From: Hyphomicrobiales bacterium
Lineage (GTDB): Bacteria > Pseudomonadota > Alphaproteobacteria > Rhizobiales > Rhizobiaceae
Assembly: GCA_900471485.1 (NCBI GenBank)
Contig: UCEU01000026.1
Coordinates: 1-64,000, forward strand
Direction: 5' to 3'
DNA: 64,000 nt
The notes under the pieces are model-generated. The model worked only from the letters and a program-made list of their open reading frames with translations, was not told the origin of the DNA and searched no databases. How positions within the stretch are numbered: position 1 is the stretch's first letter; each line of letters opens with the position of its first letter. The position numbers were made by a program, and so were the translations under genes. Positions 8,387-16,726 of the stretch are shown here, one piece after another.

Positions 8387-9351
8387 ACCTTCTCGTGCTG
8401 GTGCTCGCCTTGTTGCTCGACCGCGTCGTCGGGGACCCGGCGGCAATCTGGGCGCGGTGGCCGCATCCGGTCGTGTTGTTCGGCAAGGCGATCTCCGCCA
8501 TGGATGAGCGCTTCAACGGGCGCGATCTGCCCCGCGAGCAGAGGCGGCGCAATGGGGTGCTGGCGATTTCAGCGCTTCTCCTGGTCAGCGTCGTCGTGGG
8601 GCTCGTGTTGCAATGGTTCTTTGCGCTGTTCGGTCTTGCCGGCATCCTGCTCGAAGTGATCTGCGTGTCGGTGTTCCTGGCGCAGAAGAGCCTGGCCGAA
8701 CATGTCGAGGCGGTTGCCGAAGGGTTGAAGCTGGGCGGAATTGCCGGCGGTCGGTTGGCGGTGTCGCGAATCGTCGGCCGCGATCCGGAGACGCTGGATG
8801 AACCGGCCGTCTGCCGGGCGGCGATCGAGAGCCTGGCGGAAAATTTCTCCGATGGCGTCGTGGCGCCGGTGCTCTGGTACGCCGTGTTCGGTTTGCCGGG
8901 GCTGTTTGCCTACAAGATGCTCAACACCGCCGATTCCATGATCGGCCACAAGTCGGACCAGTACATCGATTTCGGCTGGGCGTCGGCGCGGCTCGACGAT
9001 CTCGCCAACTGGCCGGCGGCGCGGCTTTCCATCATGCTGATCGCCGGCGGTGCGCTCGTTCGTCGCGGTACGGCGGCCTGCCGCGAGGCGTTTCGGATCG
9101 CTGCGCGCGATGGCGGTCTGCACCGTTCTCCCAATTCCGGCCGCCCGGAAGCGGCGATGGCGGGCGCGCTCGACGTGCAGCTTGCCGGACCGCGCGTCTA
9201 TGGCGGCGAAGTGGTGATGGAGCCGATGATCAATATGGACGGGCGCGATACGGCGACGGTGGGCGATATTCGCCAGGGCGTATCGGTCTTTTACGCCAGC
9301 TGCTCGTTTCTGGCCGGTATCGCGCTGATGTTTTTCCTGCTGCTTCTCTAG
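8371..9351 (+). CDS. cobD: Adenosylcobinamide-phosphate synthase CobD/CbiB
   Basis: Integral membrane enzyme that attaches the aminopropanol (phosphate) arm to adenosylcobyric acid. The 326-residue product carries the CbiB signatures LLDRVVGDPAAIWARWPHPVVLFG near the N-terminus, ESLAENFSDGVVAPVLWY, and NTADSMIGHKSDQYIDFGW, plus SPNSGRPEAAMAGAL in the C-terminal third. Four or five hydrophobic segments are visible (residues about 6-16, 65-100, 170-190 and 305-326). The ATG overlaps the end of cobC by 16 bases. It is the last cob gene of this run. Confidence 0.95.
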   Translation: MLFDLNLLVLVLALLLDRVVGDPAAIWARWPHPVVLFGKAISAMDERFNGRDLPREQRRRNGVLAISALLLVSVVVGLVLQWFFALFGLAGILLEVICVSVFLAQKSLAEHVEAVAEGLKLGGIAGGRLAVSRIVGRDPETLDEPAVCRAAIESLAENFSDGVVAPVLWYAVFGLPGLFAYKMLNTADSMIGHKSDQYIDFGWASARLDDLANWPAARLSIMLIAGGALVRRGTAACREAFRIAARDGGLHRSPNSGRPEAAMAGALDVQLAGPRVYGGEVVMEPMINMDGRDTATVGDIRQGVSVFYASCSFLAGIALMFFLLLL

Positions 9352-9495
9352 CTCGCACGACGATAGTGCGCCCGGCCAATCGCTGTTTCGGCAACACTGC
9401 CCACGCAAATTGCGGAAGCCGGCTGACGAAACCATTGGCTTTTGAGCCGGATTTGCCTATGAGGGGGAGAATTTGTTATTTCCATGAGGTATAGC

Positions 9496-9774
9496 GTGAC
9501 CGCTACATTCGATAAAGTTGCCGACATCATTGCAGAAACCAGCGAGATCGATCGCGATACGATCACGCCGGAAAGCCATACGATCGACGACCTCGGTATC
9601 GACAGCCTCGACTTCCTCGATATCGTCTTCGCGATCGACAAGGAGTTCGGCATCAAGATTCCGCTCGAAAAGTGGACGCAGGAAGTCAACGAGGGCAAGG
9701 TCTCCACGGAAGAGTATTTCGTGCTGAAGAACCTCTGTGCCAAGATCGACGAGCTGCGCGCCGCCAAGGCCTGA
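9496..9774 (+). CDS. acpXL: Acyl carrier protein AcpXL
   Basis: Specialised acyl carrier protein that carries the very-long-chain (27-hydroxyoctacosanoic) acyl chain before its transfer to lipid A. The product has the phosphopantetheine site GIDSLDF with Ser37 and reproduces rhizobial AcpXL almost residue for residue. An in-frame ATG lies at 9484, but the GTG at 9496 is preferred: it gives the standard 92-residue protein beginning [11 protein letters not shown], and TGAGG lies six bases upstream, whereas the purine run before the ATG is too far away. It heads the VLCFA/lipid A block and is followed by a strong hairpin terminator. Confidence 0.96.
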   Translation: MTATFDKVADIIAETSEIDRDTITPESHTIDDLGIDSLDFLDIVFAIDKEFGIKIPLEKWTQEVNEGKVSTEEYFVLKNLCAKIDELRAAKA

Positions 9775-9796
9775 GCGATATCGCCATCTTTTTTCT

Positions 9797-9836
9797 CCGC
9801 CCTGCCGCCGTTTAACATGGCGGCCGGGCGGTTTTG
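9797..9836 (+). terminator. Hairpin terminator after acpXL
   Basis: CCGCCC-T-GCCGCC (9797-9809) pairs with GGCGGC-C-GGGCGG (9819-9831), a 13-bp stem with one mismatch and a 9-base loop, followed by TTTTG. It lies between acpXL and the dehydratase gene and should lower expression of the downstream biosynthetic genes relative to the carrier protein. Confidence 0.75.
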
Positions 9837-9890
9837 TTCCTAAGTAGGCCTAACCGGAGGGCGCAGTGCCTCATCCGGCCGGAGGATCCG

Positions 9891-10373
9891 ATGCTGCTGG
9901 AATACTTCCAGATGATTGACCGCATCGAGGCGGTCGACCTTCAAAAGGGTACGCTCAAGGCGCGCTCCGTCGTGCCGGCGAAAAGCCCGGTCTTTGAAGG
10001 TCATTTTCCCGGAATGCCCCTTGTTCCGGGCGTGCTCCTGATCGAAACCATGGCGCAGGCATCCGGCATGCTGGTGCTGGCGGCGACCGATTTCGCGGCG
10101 ATGCCTTTCCTGATGTCCGTCGACGGCGCCAAGATGCGCACCTTCGTGGAGCCGGAAGCCGTTCTCGACATCGAGGCGTTTCTCGAGCACGACGGGTCCG
10201 GTTTCGCCGTGACCAAGGCCAAGATCACGAGCGGCGGCAAGAAAGTCTGCGATGCGCAATTGAAGCTGCGCACCATGCCTTTCAGCGAAGTTCCGCTCGG
10301 AGATATCGTCAAGAAGCGTGCAGGTGAGGTGGGTCTCATGGACGCCATCGCCGCACAGGGAGTGAACGGATGA
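9891..10373 (+). CDS. fabZXL: FabZ-like 3-hydroxyacyl-ACP dehydratase for VLCFA
   Basis: Hot-dog-fold dehydratase of the FabZ/FabA type expected to dehydrate 3-hydroxyacyl-AcpXL during elongation of the lipid A very-long-chain acyl group. In the 160-residue protein the active-site region FEGHFPGMPLVPGVLLIETMAQ carries the catalytic His38 and Glu52. The ATG at 9891 follows GGAGG at a normal distance; the frame is open back to 9834 but upstream sequence has no coding character. It overlaps the next gene by four bases (ATGA), so this gene and the two condensing-enzyme genes are tightly packed. Confidence 0.92.
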   Translation: MLLEYFQMIDRIEAVDLQKGTLKARSVVPAKSPVFEGHFPGMPLVPGVLLIETMAQASGMLVLAATDFAAMPFLMSVDGAKMRTFVEPEAVLDIEAFLEHDGSGFAVTKAKITSGGKKVCDAQLKLRTMPFSEVPLGDIVKKRAGEVGLMDAIAAQGVNG

Positions 10374-11566
10374 GCAAGGCTCAAAACGATGTCGTCATTT
10401 CCGGCATCGGTATCGTGACGTGCCAGGGTGTCGGCAAGGAAGCGCATATCGCGCTGCTCACCGCCGATGGCGCCCCGAAGACCATTGTCGAGACTGAAAA
10501 GTTCAAGCCATATCCGCTGCATCCGCTGCCCGAGGTCGACTGGTCGCAGCAGATCGCCAAGCGCGGCGACCAGCGCCAGATGGAAAACTGGCAGCGTATC
10601 GGCGTATTCGCGGCCGGTCTGGCGCTTGATGATGCAGGCCTCAAGGATAACGTTGAAGCTTGTGGCACGATGGACATGATCGTGGCGGCCGGTGGCGGTG
10701 AGCGCGATATCAATGTCGATACGCTGATCGTCGACGAGGGCCTGAAGCGCAACGACCGCGAAGTGCTCTTGAACGAGAAGCTGACGACCGAACTGCGTCC
10801 GACGCTGTTTCTGGCGCAGCTCTCCAATCTGCTCGCGGGCAATATTTCGATCGTCCACAAGGTCACCGGTTCGTCGCGTACCTTCATGGGCGAGGAAGCG
10901 GCCGGCATCTCGGCGGTCGAGACGGCCTTCTATCGCATCAAGTCGGGCGAATCCTCGCACGCGCTCGTCGGCGGCGCCTTTTCGGCGGAGCGCCTGGACA
11001 TGGTGCTCCTGTTCGAAGCCATCAACGTCCACAGCCGCGGCGAATGGAAGCCGCTCTGGTCGCGCGACGAGGGCGGTATCATCAGCGGTTCGCTCGGTGT
11101 CTTCCTCGTGCTGGAATCGCGTGCGCATGCGGAGGCCCGTGGTGCGCATATCTATTCGATGATCACCTCGATCGAGGGTGATCGCGGCAATCGCGGTGCC
11201 GGCAATCTCGAGAAGCGTCTCGAGCGCCTGCTGGAACCTGCAAGCGCGCTCTTGCCCGAGAGCACGGCGATCTTCTCCGGCTCGACCGGCATTCCGGATC
11301 TCGCAGCCCGCGAGCTCGCGGTTCTGGAGCGCAAGCTTCCGGGTGCCGCTGTGCGCGGCTTTGGCGGCGTGACCGGCCACGGCCTCGAGGCACAGTTCAC
11401 GGTCGGCCTGGCGCTTGCAGCGCTTGCCGTCGACAACGCCGCCAAGGTTCCCCCCTTCGATGCGTCGAAGGAGAAGCCGATGAGTTCAGGTACCAAGGCT
11501 GCCGTCGTGACGACGGTTGGCCATCAGCGCGGCGAAGGCGTCGCGGTACTTTCCGCGGAAGCGTGA
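10370..11566 (+). CDS. fabF2XL: Beta-ketoacyl-ACP synthase-like protein lacking the active-site Cys
   Basis: Thiolase-fold condensing-enzyme homologue of 398 residues in the conserved acpXL-lpxXL block, placed where fabF2XL lies in rhizobia. The KAS pattern is recognisable (VVISGIGIVTCQGVG start, GEEAAGISAVETAFYRIKSGESSHALVGG, GVTGHGLEAQFTVG). At the nucleophile position, where partners have STACASGA, this protein reads RTFMGEEA, so Met173 replaces Cys; at the first His position it reads FSGSTG (Ser303), while His337 in GHGLEA remains. It therefore looks catalytically degenerate and may be a chain-length/partner subunit for the following intact enzyme. It overlaps its neighbours closely. The gene symbol rests on gene order. 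Confidence 0.85.
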   Translation: MSKAQNDVVISGIGIVTCQGVGKEAHIALLTADGAPKTIVETEKFKPYPLHPLPEVDWSQQIAKRGDQRQMENWQRIGVFAAGLALDDAGLKDNVEACGTMDMIVAAGGGERDINVDTLIVDEGLKRNDREVLLNEKLTTELRPTLFLAQLSNLLAGNISIVHKVTGSSRTFMGEEAAGISAVETAFYRIKSGESSHALVGGAFSAERLDMVLLFEAINVHSRGEWKPLWSRDEGGIISGSLGVFLVLESRAHAEARGAHIYSMITSIEGDRGNRGAGNLEKRLERLLEPASALLPESTAIFSGSTGIPDLAARELAVLERKLPGAAVRGFGGVTGHGLEAQFTVGLALAALAVDNAAKVPPFDASKEKPMSSGTKAAVVTTVGHQRGEGVAVLSAEA

Positions 11567-11577
11567 GGAGCGAGCAA

Positions 11578-12864
11578 ATGACAGATTCGGCTTACAAGGA
11601 TCATCTCGGCCGCCCGATCGTCGCGGTAACCGGCGTCGGTATCATGACGTCGCTCGGCCAGGGGTTGAAGGACAACTGGTCGGCGCTGACCTCGGGCAAG
11701 TCGGGGATCCACGAGATCAACCGCTTCCCGACCGACGGCCTTTCCACCCGCATCGCCGGCACCGTCGATTTCATCGATATCCCGGTCGCCAACGCCGTCG
11801 AGCGTTCCTACGCCTTCGCGCGCGAGACGACCATCGAGGCGCTTGCCGATGCTGATATCACCGGCGACTTCAACGGCCCGCTGTTTCTTGCCGCTCCGCC
11901 GATCGAGCCGGAGTGGAGCGCCCGTTTCGAGCTTGCCGATCGTTCGCCGCCCGCCGATCATGCGGGCGATGCCTATGACCGATTCCTGGCCGCCATGCGC
12001 CAGCGCCCGGACGCGGCCTTTCACGAAGCGTCGCTGTTCGGCGCCATCTCCGAGCGGCTTTCCGACCGCTTCGGCACGCGCGGACTTCCGGTAACGCTTT
12101 CGACGGCCTGCGCCTCCGGTGCGACGGCCATCCAGCTCGGTATCGAGGCGATCCGTCAGGGCCGCACGAACCGCGCGCTCGCGGTCGCGACCGACGGTTC
12201 CGTCAGTGCCGAGGCGCTGATCCGCTTCTCGCTGCTGTCGGCCCTGTCGACGCAGAACGATCCGCCGACCAAGGCGTCCAAGCCATTCAGCAAGGATCGC
12301 GACGGCTTCGTCATCGCCGAAGGTGCGGCAACGCTGGTGCTGGAATCGCTGGAAGCGGCGATTGCGCGTGGCGCCAAGGTGCTCGGCATCATGAAGGGCG
12401 CCGGCGACAAGGCTGACAGCTTCCACCGCACCCGTTCCTCGCCGGATGGCGGACCCGCGATCGCCACGATCCGCGCGGCACTTGCCGATGCCGGCATGGG
12501 TGAGGACGATATCGGCTACATCAATGCGCACGGCACCTCGACGCCCGAGAACGACAAGATGGAGTACGGCTCCATGCTCGCCGTGTTCGGCGAACGGCTG
12601 GCGTCCATTCCGCTCTCGTCGAACAAGTCGATGATCGGCCATACGCTGACCGCCGCAGGTGCCGTCGAGGCCGTGTTCTCGCTGCAGACCATGCTGACGG
12701 GAACGCTGCCGCCGACCATCAACTACACCAATCCGGATCCTGCCATCGTGCTCGATGTCGTGCCGAACAAGAAGCGGGACGCGCAGGTCAATGCCGTGCT
12801 TTCCAACTCGTTCGGCTTCGGCGGCCAGAACGCCAGCCTTGTCATGGCGCTCGAACCGGCTTAA
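11578..12864 (+). CDS. fabF1XL: Beta-ketoacyl-ACP synthase II, intact triad
   Basis: FabF-type condensing enzyme that should elongate the acyl chain on AcpXL. The 428 residues include the full KAS II catalytic set: Cys178 in STACASGA, His318 in INAHGTSTPEND and His355 in KSMIGHTLTAAGAVE, plus the conserved PFSKDRDGFVIAEGA and NSFGFGGQNASLV. The frame is open to 11563, but the ATG at 11578 is preceded by GAGGAG at good spacing. It lies twelve bases after the cysteine-less homologue, an arrangement reminiscent of KS-alpha/KS-beta pairs. The symbol follows the rhizobial gene order. Confidence 0.9.
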   Translation: MTDSAYKDHLGRPIVAVTGVGIMTSLGQGLKDNWSALTSGKSGIHEINRFPTDGLSTRIAGTVDFIDIPVANAVERSYAFARETTIEALADADITGDFNGPLFLAAPPIEPEWSARFELADRSPPADHAGDAYDRFLAAMRQRPDAAFHEASLFGAISERLSDRFGTRGLPVTLSTACASGATAIQLGIEAIRQGRTNRALAVATDGSVSAEALIRFSLLSALSTQNDPPTKASKPFSKDRDGFVIAEGAATLVLESLEAAIARGAKVLGIMKGAGDKADSFHRTRSSPDGGPAIATIRAALADAGMGEDDIGYINAHGTSTPENDKMEYGSMLAVFGERLASIPLSSNKSMIGHTLTAAGAVEAVFSLQTMLTGTLPPTINYTNPDPAIVLDVVPNKKRDAQVNAVLSNSFGFGGQNASLVMALEPA

Positions 12865-12918
12865 TCGGTTTCCGATCCAACAAGAGATAGAGAACGCCTT
12901 CGGGCGAAGGACTTTGCC

Positions 12919-13947
12919 ATGCGCGCTTTGCAACTGATCGACGACCGCAAGCTTGAGATCACCGACCTGCCCGAACCGGAGGCTCCCGGTGCCGGCGAGG
13001 TGACGCTGCGGGTCAAGGCGGTCGCCCTCAACCACATCGACGTCTGGGGCTGGCGCGGCATGGCGTTCGCCAAGCGCAAGATGCCGCTGGTCATCGGCGC
13101 GGAAGCGTCTGGTGTCGTCGAGAGCATCGGTGCCGGCGTGTCCAACGTGCTGCCTGGCCAGCTCGTTTCCATCTACGGCGCACGCACCTGTGGTCTCTGC
13201 CGTCCGTGCCGCGAGGGACGCGACAATCTCTGCGAACACGTCTCCGGCGTTCACGGCTTCCATCTCGACGGCTTTGCCCGGGAGAAGGTGAACCTGCCGG
13301 CGCGTCTGCTGGTTCCGGCACCTCCGGGCGTCGATGCCATCGGCGCGGCGCTTGCGCCTGTTACCTTCGGCACGGTCGAGCATATGCTGTTCGACAACGC
13401 CAAGCTGGAGCCGGGCGAAACGATCCTCATCCACGCCGGCGGTTCCGGCATCGGCTCGGCGGCGATCCAGCTTGCCAAGAAGATCGGCTGCACCGTGATC
13501 ACCACCGTCGGTTCCGACGACAAGATCGAGAAGGCCAAGGCGCTCGGCGCCGATCACGTGATCAACTACCGCACCGACCGCTTCGAGGGCGTGGTGCGCA
13601 AGCTGACCAAGAAGAAGGGCGTCGACGTCGTCTTCGAACATGTGGGCAAGGATACCTGGGCGGCTTCGATGTTCTGCCTGAAGCGCGGCGGCAGGCTCGT
13701 AACCTGCGGCTCGACGTCGGGTGTCTCGACCGAGATGAACTTGATGATGCTGTTCCAGCAGCAGCTGAAGCTGCTCGGCTCGTTCGGCTGCCGCATGGAA
13801 AACATGGCCGACGCCATGCAGAAGATGGGCCGCGGGCTCGTCCATCCCGTCATCGACACGGAAGTCGATTTCGACAATATCGACAAGGCGCTGGAGCGCA
13901 TGGAATCTCGACAGATCTTCGGCAAGATCATCCTGAAGATGGATTGA
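12919..13947 (+). CDS. adh2XL: Zinc-type alcohol dehydrogenase/quinone reductase-like protein
   Basis: Medium-chain dehydrogenase/reductase of 342 residues in the lipid A VLCFA block, presumably reducing an enoyl- or keto-acyl intermediate. The GroES-like N-terminal half has the structural zinc cysteines Cys91, Cys94, Cys97 and Cys105 (CGLCRPCREGRDNLC), and the Rossmann half has HAGGSGIGSAAIQLAKKIG with the NAD(P) glycine motif. GHE-type active-site zinc binding is not retained in the usual form (GAEASGVV), so it resembles the quinone-reductase/enoyl-reductase branch. lpxXL follows after four bases. The precise reaction is inferred from context. Confidence 0.85.
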   Translation: MRALQLIDDRKLEITDLPEPEAPGAGEVTLRVKAVALNHIDVWGWRGMAFAKRKMPLVIGAEASGVVESIGAGVSNVLPGQLVSIYGARTCGLCRPCREGRDNLCEHVSGVHGFHLDGFAREKVNLPARLLVPAPPGVDAIGAALAPVTFGTVEHMLFDNAKLEPGETILIHAGGSGIGSAAIQLAKKIGCTVITTVGSDDKIEKAKALGADHVINYRTDRFEGVVRKLTKKKGVDVVFEHVGKDTWAASMFCLKRGGRLVTCGSTSGVSTEMNLMMLFQQQLKLLGSFGCRMENMADAMQKMGRGLVHPVIDTEVDFDNIDKALERMESRQIFGKIILKMD

Positions 13948-13951
13948 CCCG

Positions 13952-14887
13952 TTGAAGCTCTTCATTACCCGGATCGTCCTGAAGCTCGACCACTTTCGCC
14001 AGTGGCTGATCGCCCAGGTGATGTTCGGTTTCCTGACGTTCCTGAAGATCTTTCCTGCCGATGGCGCGATCAACGCCATCGACTGGCTGACGCGCAAGGT
14101 CGGGCCGCACACGTCGCGGCACCGGCTGATGCTGCTCAATCTTCGCAATGCCTTCCCGGAGAAGAGCGAAGCGGAGATCGAGACGATCGCGCTCGGCAGC
14201 TGGGGGAACATGGGGCGTCTCGCCGCGGAATACGTGTTCCTCGACCGGCTCTTTGATTTCGATCCCACACGCGACGAGCCGGGCCGGATCGAGGTGTCGG
14301 GTATTCCGATCTTCCTCGAGCTTCGCGACAATCCGCGGCCGTTCATCGTGTTTACGGCCCATACCGGCAATTTCGAGCTTCTACCGGTGGCCGGCGCCGC
14401 GTTCGGGCTGAACGTCACCGTTCTGTTCCGTCCGCCGAACAACCCTTATGTCGCCGAGAAGGTTTTCGATTTCCGCAGCGCTCGCATGGGCAATCTCGTG
14501 CCGTCGCATGCTGGCTCGTCCTTCGCGCTGGCGCGGCAGCTGGAAGCCGGGCAGGGGGTGGGCGTCCTCGTCGACCAGAAGTTCCGCAAGGGGCTGAAGA
14601 CGACGTTCTTCGGCCGCGATGTGAAAACCAATCCGCTGCTCGGCAAGCTGGTCCGCCAGTTCAACTGCGAGGTCTATCCTGCCCGCTGCATCCGGCTGCC
14701 GGGCAATCGCTACCGGCTGGAAATCGAACCCAAGCTGGAAATGCCGCGTGACGCCAACGGTAATCTGAATATGGTTGCAACTGCGCAGCTTTTGAACGAC
14801 AAGGTGGAGAGTTGGGTTCGCGAGAATCCGGAGCAGTGGTTGTGGTACCACGACCGCTGGAAGATCAAGCACGAACTACAGAAATAA
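13952..14887 (+). CDS. lpxXL: Lipid A very-long-chain acyltransferase LpxXL
   Basis: Inner-membrane acyltransferase of the LpxL/HtrB family that transfers the very-long-chain acyl group from AcpXL to lipid A precursor. The 311-residue protein has an N-terminal hydrophobic anchor (about residues 18-38), the catalytic motif HTGNFE (His137 to Glu142, HX4E) and late family blocks such as VGVLVDQKFRKGLKTTFFG and PEQWLWYHDRWK. The start is taken as TTG at 13952, four bases after adh2XL, because the peptide from there matches rhizobial LpxXL N-termini; no ATG is nearby. It closes the six-gene block that begins with acpXL. Confidence 0.93.
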   Translation: MKLFITRIVLKLDHFRQWLIAQVMFGFLTFLKIFPADGAINAIDWLTRKVGPHTSRHRLMLLNLRNAFPEKSEAEIETIALGSWGNMGRLAAEYVFLDRLFDFDPTRDEPGRIEVSGIPIFLELRDNPRPFIVFTAHTGNFELLPVAGAAFGLNVTVLFRPPNNPYVAEKVFDFRSARMGNLVPSHAGSSFALARQLEAGQGVGVLVDQKFRKGLKTTFFGRDVKTNPLLGKLVRQFNCEVYPARCIRLPGNRYRLEIEPKLEMPRDANGNLNMVATAQLLNDKVESWVRENPEQWLWYHDRWKIKHELQK

Positions 14888-15072
14888 GGCGCGTATACCC
14901 CTACATCTTACGAGTGAAAAAGATGTGACGGATTTTATTGAATATGAATGCGCGTCATGTTACGTTTTTTCCATTAAAGCGGGTGTCGTGGTTTTTCGGT
15001 TTCAACTTCCCGTAATACCGATCCGCGCATAGCTCAAAAGCATTCCTTACGGAATTGACATTGGGAGGCGTC

Positions 15073-15792
15073 TTGCTGGAGCTGTTTCAAGCGTTTTCGC
15101 TGCGCTGCGGCGAGATCGACGACGCAATCAGGATTGGTGACGACACGCGTGTGAGTGTGCTCGATCGTTCGATCGGGCCGTTGATCGACGCAATCGTCGC
15201 CTACAGGGCTACGAATTTCGTCGAAATCCATATGCAGCTGCAGTTCGTAGGCTGCCTTATCGATCAATACGCCGAAGACAGCGAATCGGTGCGCGAGCAC
15301 GTCACGTTGCTTGCCTATCTGATGGATCAGTATTTCGGTGGCACGGTGCCCGACATGCGCGACATGCCGGTTGCCCGCGAGATCATTTCGATGCCGCTCG
15401 CCTACGTTCCGAAGACGGATAACGGAAATTTCCTTAACTCCGCGATTCTCGATTCACTGCCGGATCGCGTGGCGGTGCTGACAAAGGATTATCGCTATCT
15501 CTATTCCAACGAGCTGAATTCGGTTCATCTCGGTCGCAAGCCGATCGATCTGGTCGGCCGGCACATCGTCGATTTCATCGGTGAAGAGCGATTCCTGTCC
15601 GGCGTGAAGGCGCGGCTGGATGCATGCTTCGCCGGACAGCAGTTCGATTACCGTCCGGACCGCGCGCAGCAGGATTCGCTGCAGCCGCTGCGCTGCCGAA
15701 TGTCGCCGCTGCGTGATTCCTACGGTGAAATCCTGGGGGCGTTGATCATCATGCAGGGCATGGGCGCTTCTACCAGAACGCTTGCTGCCTGA
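15073..15792 (+). CDS. PAS-domain protein of unknown role
   Basis: A soluble protein of about 239 residues with an all-alpha N-terminal half (residues about 1-120) and a C-terminal PAS-like domain (about 130-235) around ILDSLPDRVAVLTKDYRYLYSNELNSVHLGR and LVGRHIVDFIGEERF. No output domain such as a kinase, GGDEF or HTH is attached, so it probably works through a partner. The start is one of several TTG codons: 15073 is chosen because GGGAGG lies just ahead; 15055 and 15061 are alternatives. It is preceded by 170 gene-free bases and converges exactly on the VOC gene (stop codons abut). The family is recognised but the role is not. Confidence 0.75.
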   Translation: MLELFQAFSLRCGEIDDAIRIGDDTRVSVLDRSIGPLIDAIVAYRATNFVEIHMQLQFVGCLIDQYAEDSESVREHVTLLAYLMDQYFGGTVPDMRDMPVAREIISMPLAYVPKTDNGNFLNSAILDSLPDRVAVLTKDYRYLYSNELNSVHLGRKPIDLVGRHIVDFIGEERFLSGVKARLDACFAGQQFDYRPDRAQQDSLQPLRCRMSPLRDSYGEILGALIIMQGMGASTRTLAA

Positions 15793-16146
15793 TCAGGCCT
15801 TCGTCCATACGGCAAGCTCATAGCCGTCAGGATCGGAGAAATGAAAGCGCCTGCCGCCGGGAAAGGCGGTTATCGGGCGGACAATCCCGCCTCCGGCGGC
15901 TTCCACGGCTGTCAGCGCCGCTTCCAGATCATCGGCATAGAGGATGACGAGCGGGCCGCCGGGTTTCGGCGGTTCGAATGTCGTGAACCCGCCCTTGAGG
16001 CGTCCGTCGTCGAATTCGCAATATTGCGGACCATAGTCCGTGAAGCCCCAGCCGAACGCCTTGCCGTAAAACGCCTTCGAGGCGGCGATGTCGGCGACGT
16101 TGAATTCGACATAGTCGATGCGAAGGTCATTTGGCTGTTCGGTCAT
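15793..16146 (-). CDS. VOC-family (glyoxalase-like) protein
   Basis: A single vicinal-oxygen-chelate domain of 117 residues with the usual beta-alpha-beta-beta-beta start (DYVEFNVADIAASKAFYGKAFGWGF) and the closing block FPGGRRFHFSDPDGYELAVW, where the terminal Glu is a typical metal ligand. Such proteins range from glyoxalases to antibiotic-resistance and lyase enzymes, so the substrate cannot be given. It begins four bases after the SRPBCC gene ends, so the two are probably one operon. Confidence 0.88.
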   Translation of the reverse strand: MTEQPNDLRIDYVEFNVADIAASKAFYGKAFGWGFTDYGPQYCEFDDGRLKGGFTTFEPPKPGGPLVILYADDLEAALTAVEAAGGGIVRPITAFPGGRRFHFSDPDGYELAVWTKA

Positions 16147-16150
16147 GCTT

Positions 16151-16549
16151 TCATGTCTCCATGAGGCGCTTCAGTGCTTCGAGGTCTCGCCCCACATGCG
16201 CCGCGTCCGCCTCGAACTGTTCGTCGGTCATGCCGGGCATTCTTAGCAGGGTGAACATGATTTCACAGCCGCTGTCATTCGGTACGATCCGCAAGGCGTT
16301 ATAGACGCGCAGGCCGCTTTCGATCGTGACCGTGTGATCGATGACGCCGAATTCATTGTGGGGAACGAAGCTCACCCGGACCGTGCCAAGCACACCCTTC
16401 GCGATCCAGTCGTCACCATCACGCTCCAGTCCGGATGCGAGACCCGACGCCCATAGCGGCATGTTCTCCGGCGCGCCCGCGAAAGCGTAGGCATCCCGCC
16501 AGTCCCGATTGATGGAACGGTGAATGATCCTTGCGGGCATGGTGGTCAT
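16151..16549 (-). CDS. SRPBCC-family protein
   Basis: A START/Bet v1-like (SRPBCC) ligand-binding protein of 132 residues: ARIIHRSINRDWRDAYAFAGAPENMPLWASGL at the N-terminus, then LGTVRVSFVPHNEFGVIDHTVTIESG and a C-terminal helix. Proteins of this family bind hydrophobic ligands; no catalytic residues can be assigned. The start at 16549 (MTTMPAR) is preferred over the further open frame to 16600; Met at 16540 is an alternative. It is followed by the VOC gene and diverges from gnd. Confidence 0.78.
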   Translation of the reverse strand: MTTMPARIIHRSINRDWRDAYAFAGAPENMPLWASGLASGLERDGDDWIAKGVLGTVRVSFVPHNEFGVIDHTVTIESGLRVYNALRIVPNDSGCEIMFTLLRMPGMTDEQFEADAAHVGRDLEALKRLMET

Positions 16550-16726
16550 GGAAGTGAGCCTTTTCTTCAAATGGTGCCTAGTCGTAGGGGGCGCGACCAC
16601 GCTCAGGTGAATATGGTCCAGTTTTCACGGCATGCAATACGCGACGACTTTGGCCTGAATCGAACTTGCCGTTTCAGGCAGACAGTGCCAAAACACCGGT
16701 CCAAATCGACCAACCGGAGGTGTATC

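Noticed and set aside
11524-14442. A 972-codon open frame on the minus strand across the lipid A genes
   Set aside because: Antisense shadow of fabF1XL, adh2XL and lpxXL; no recognisable domain and a highly biased composition.
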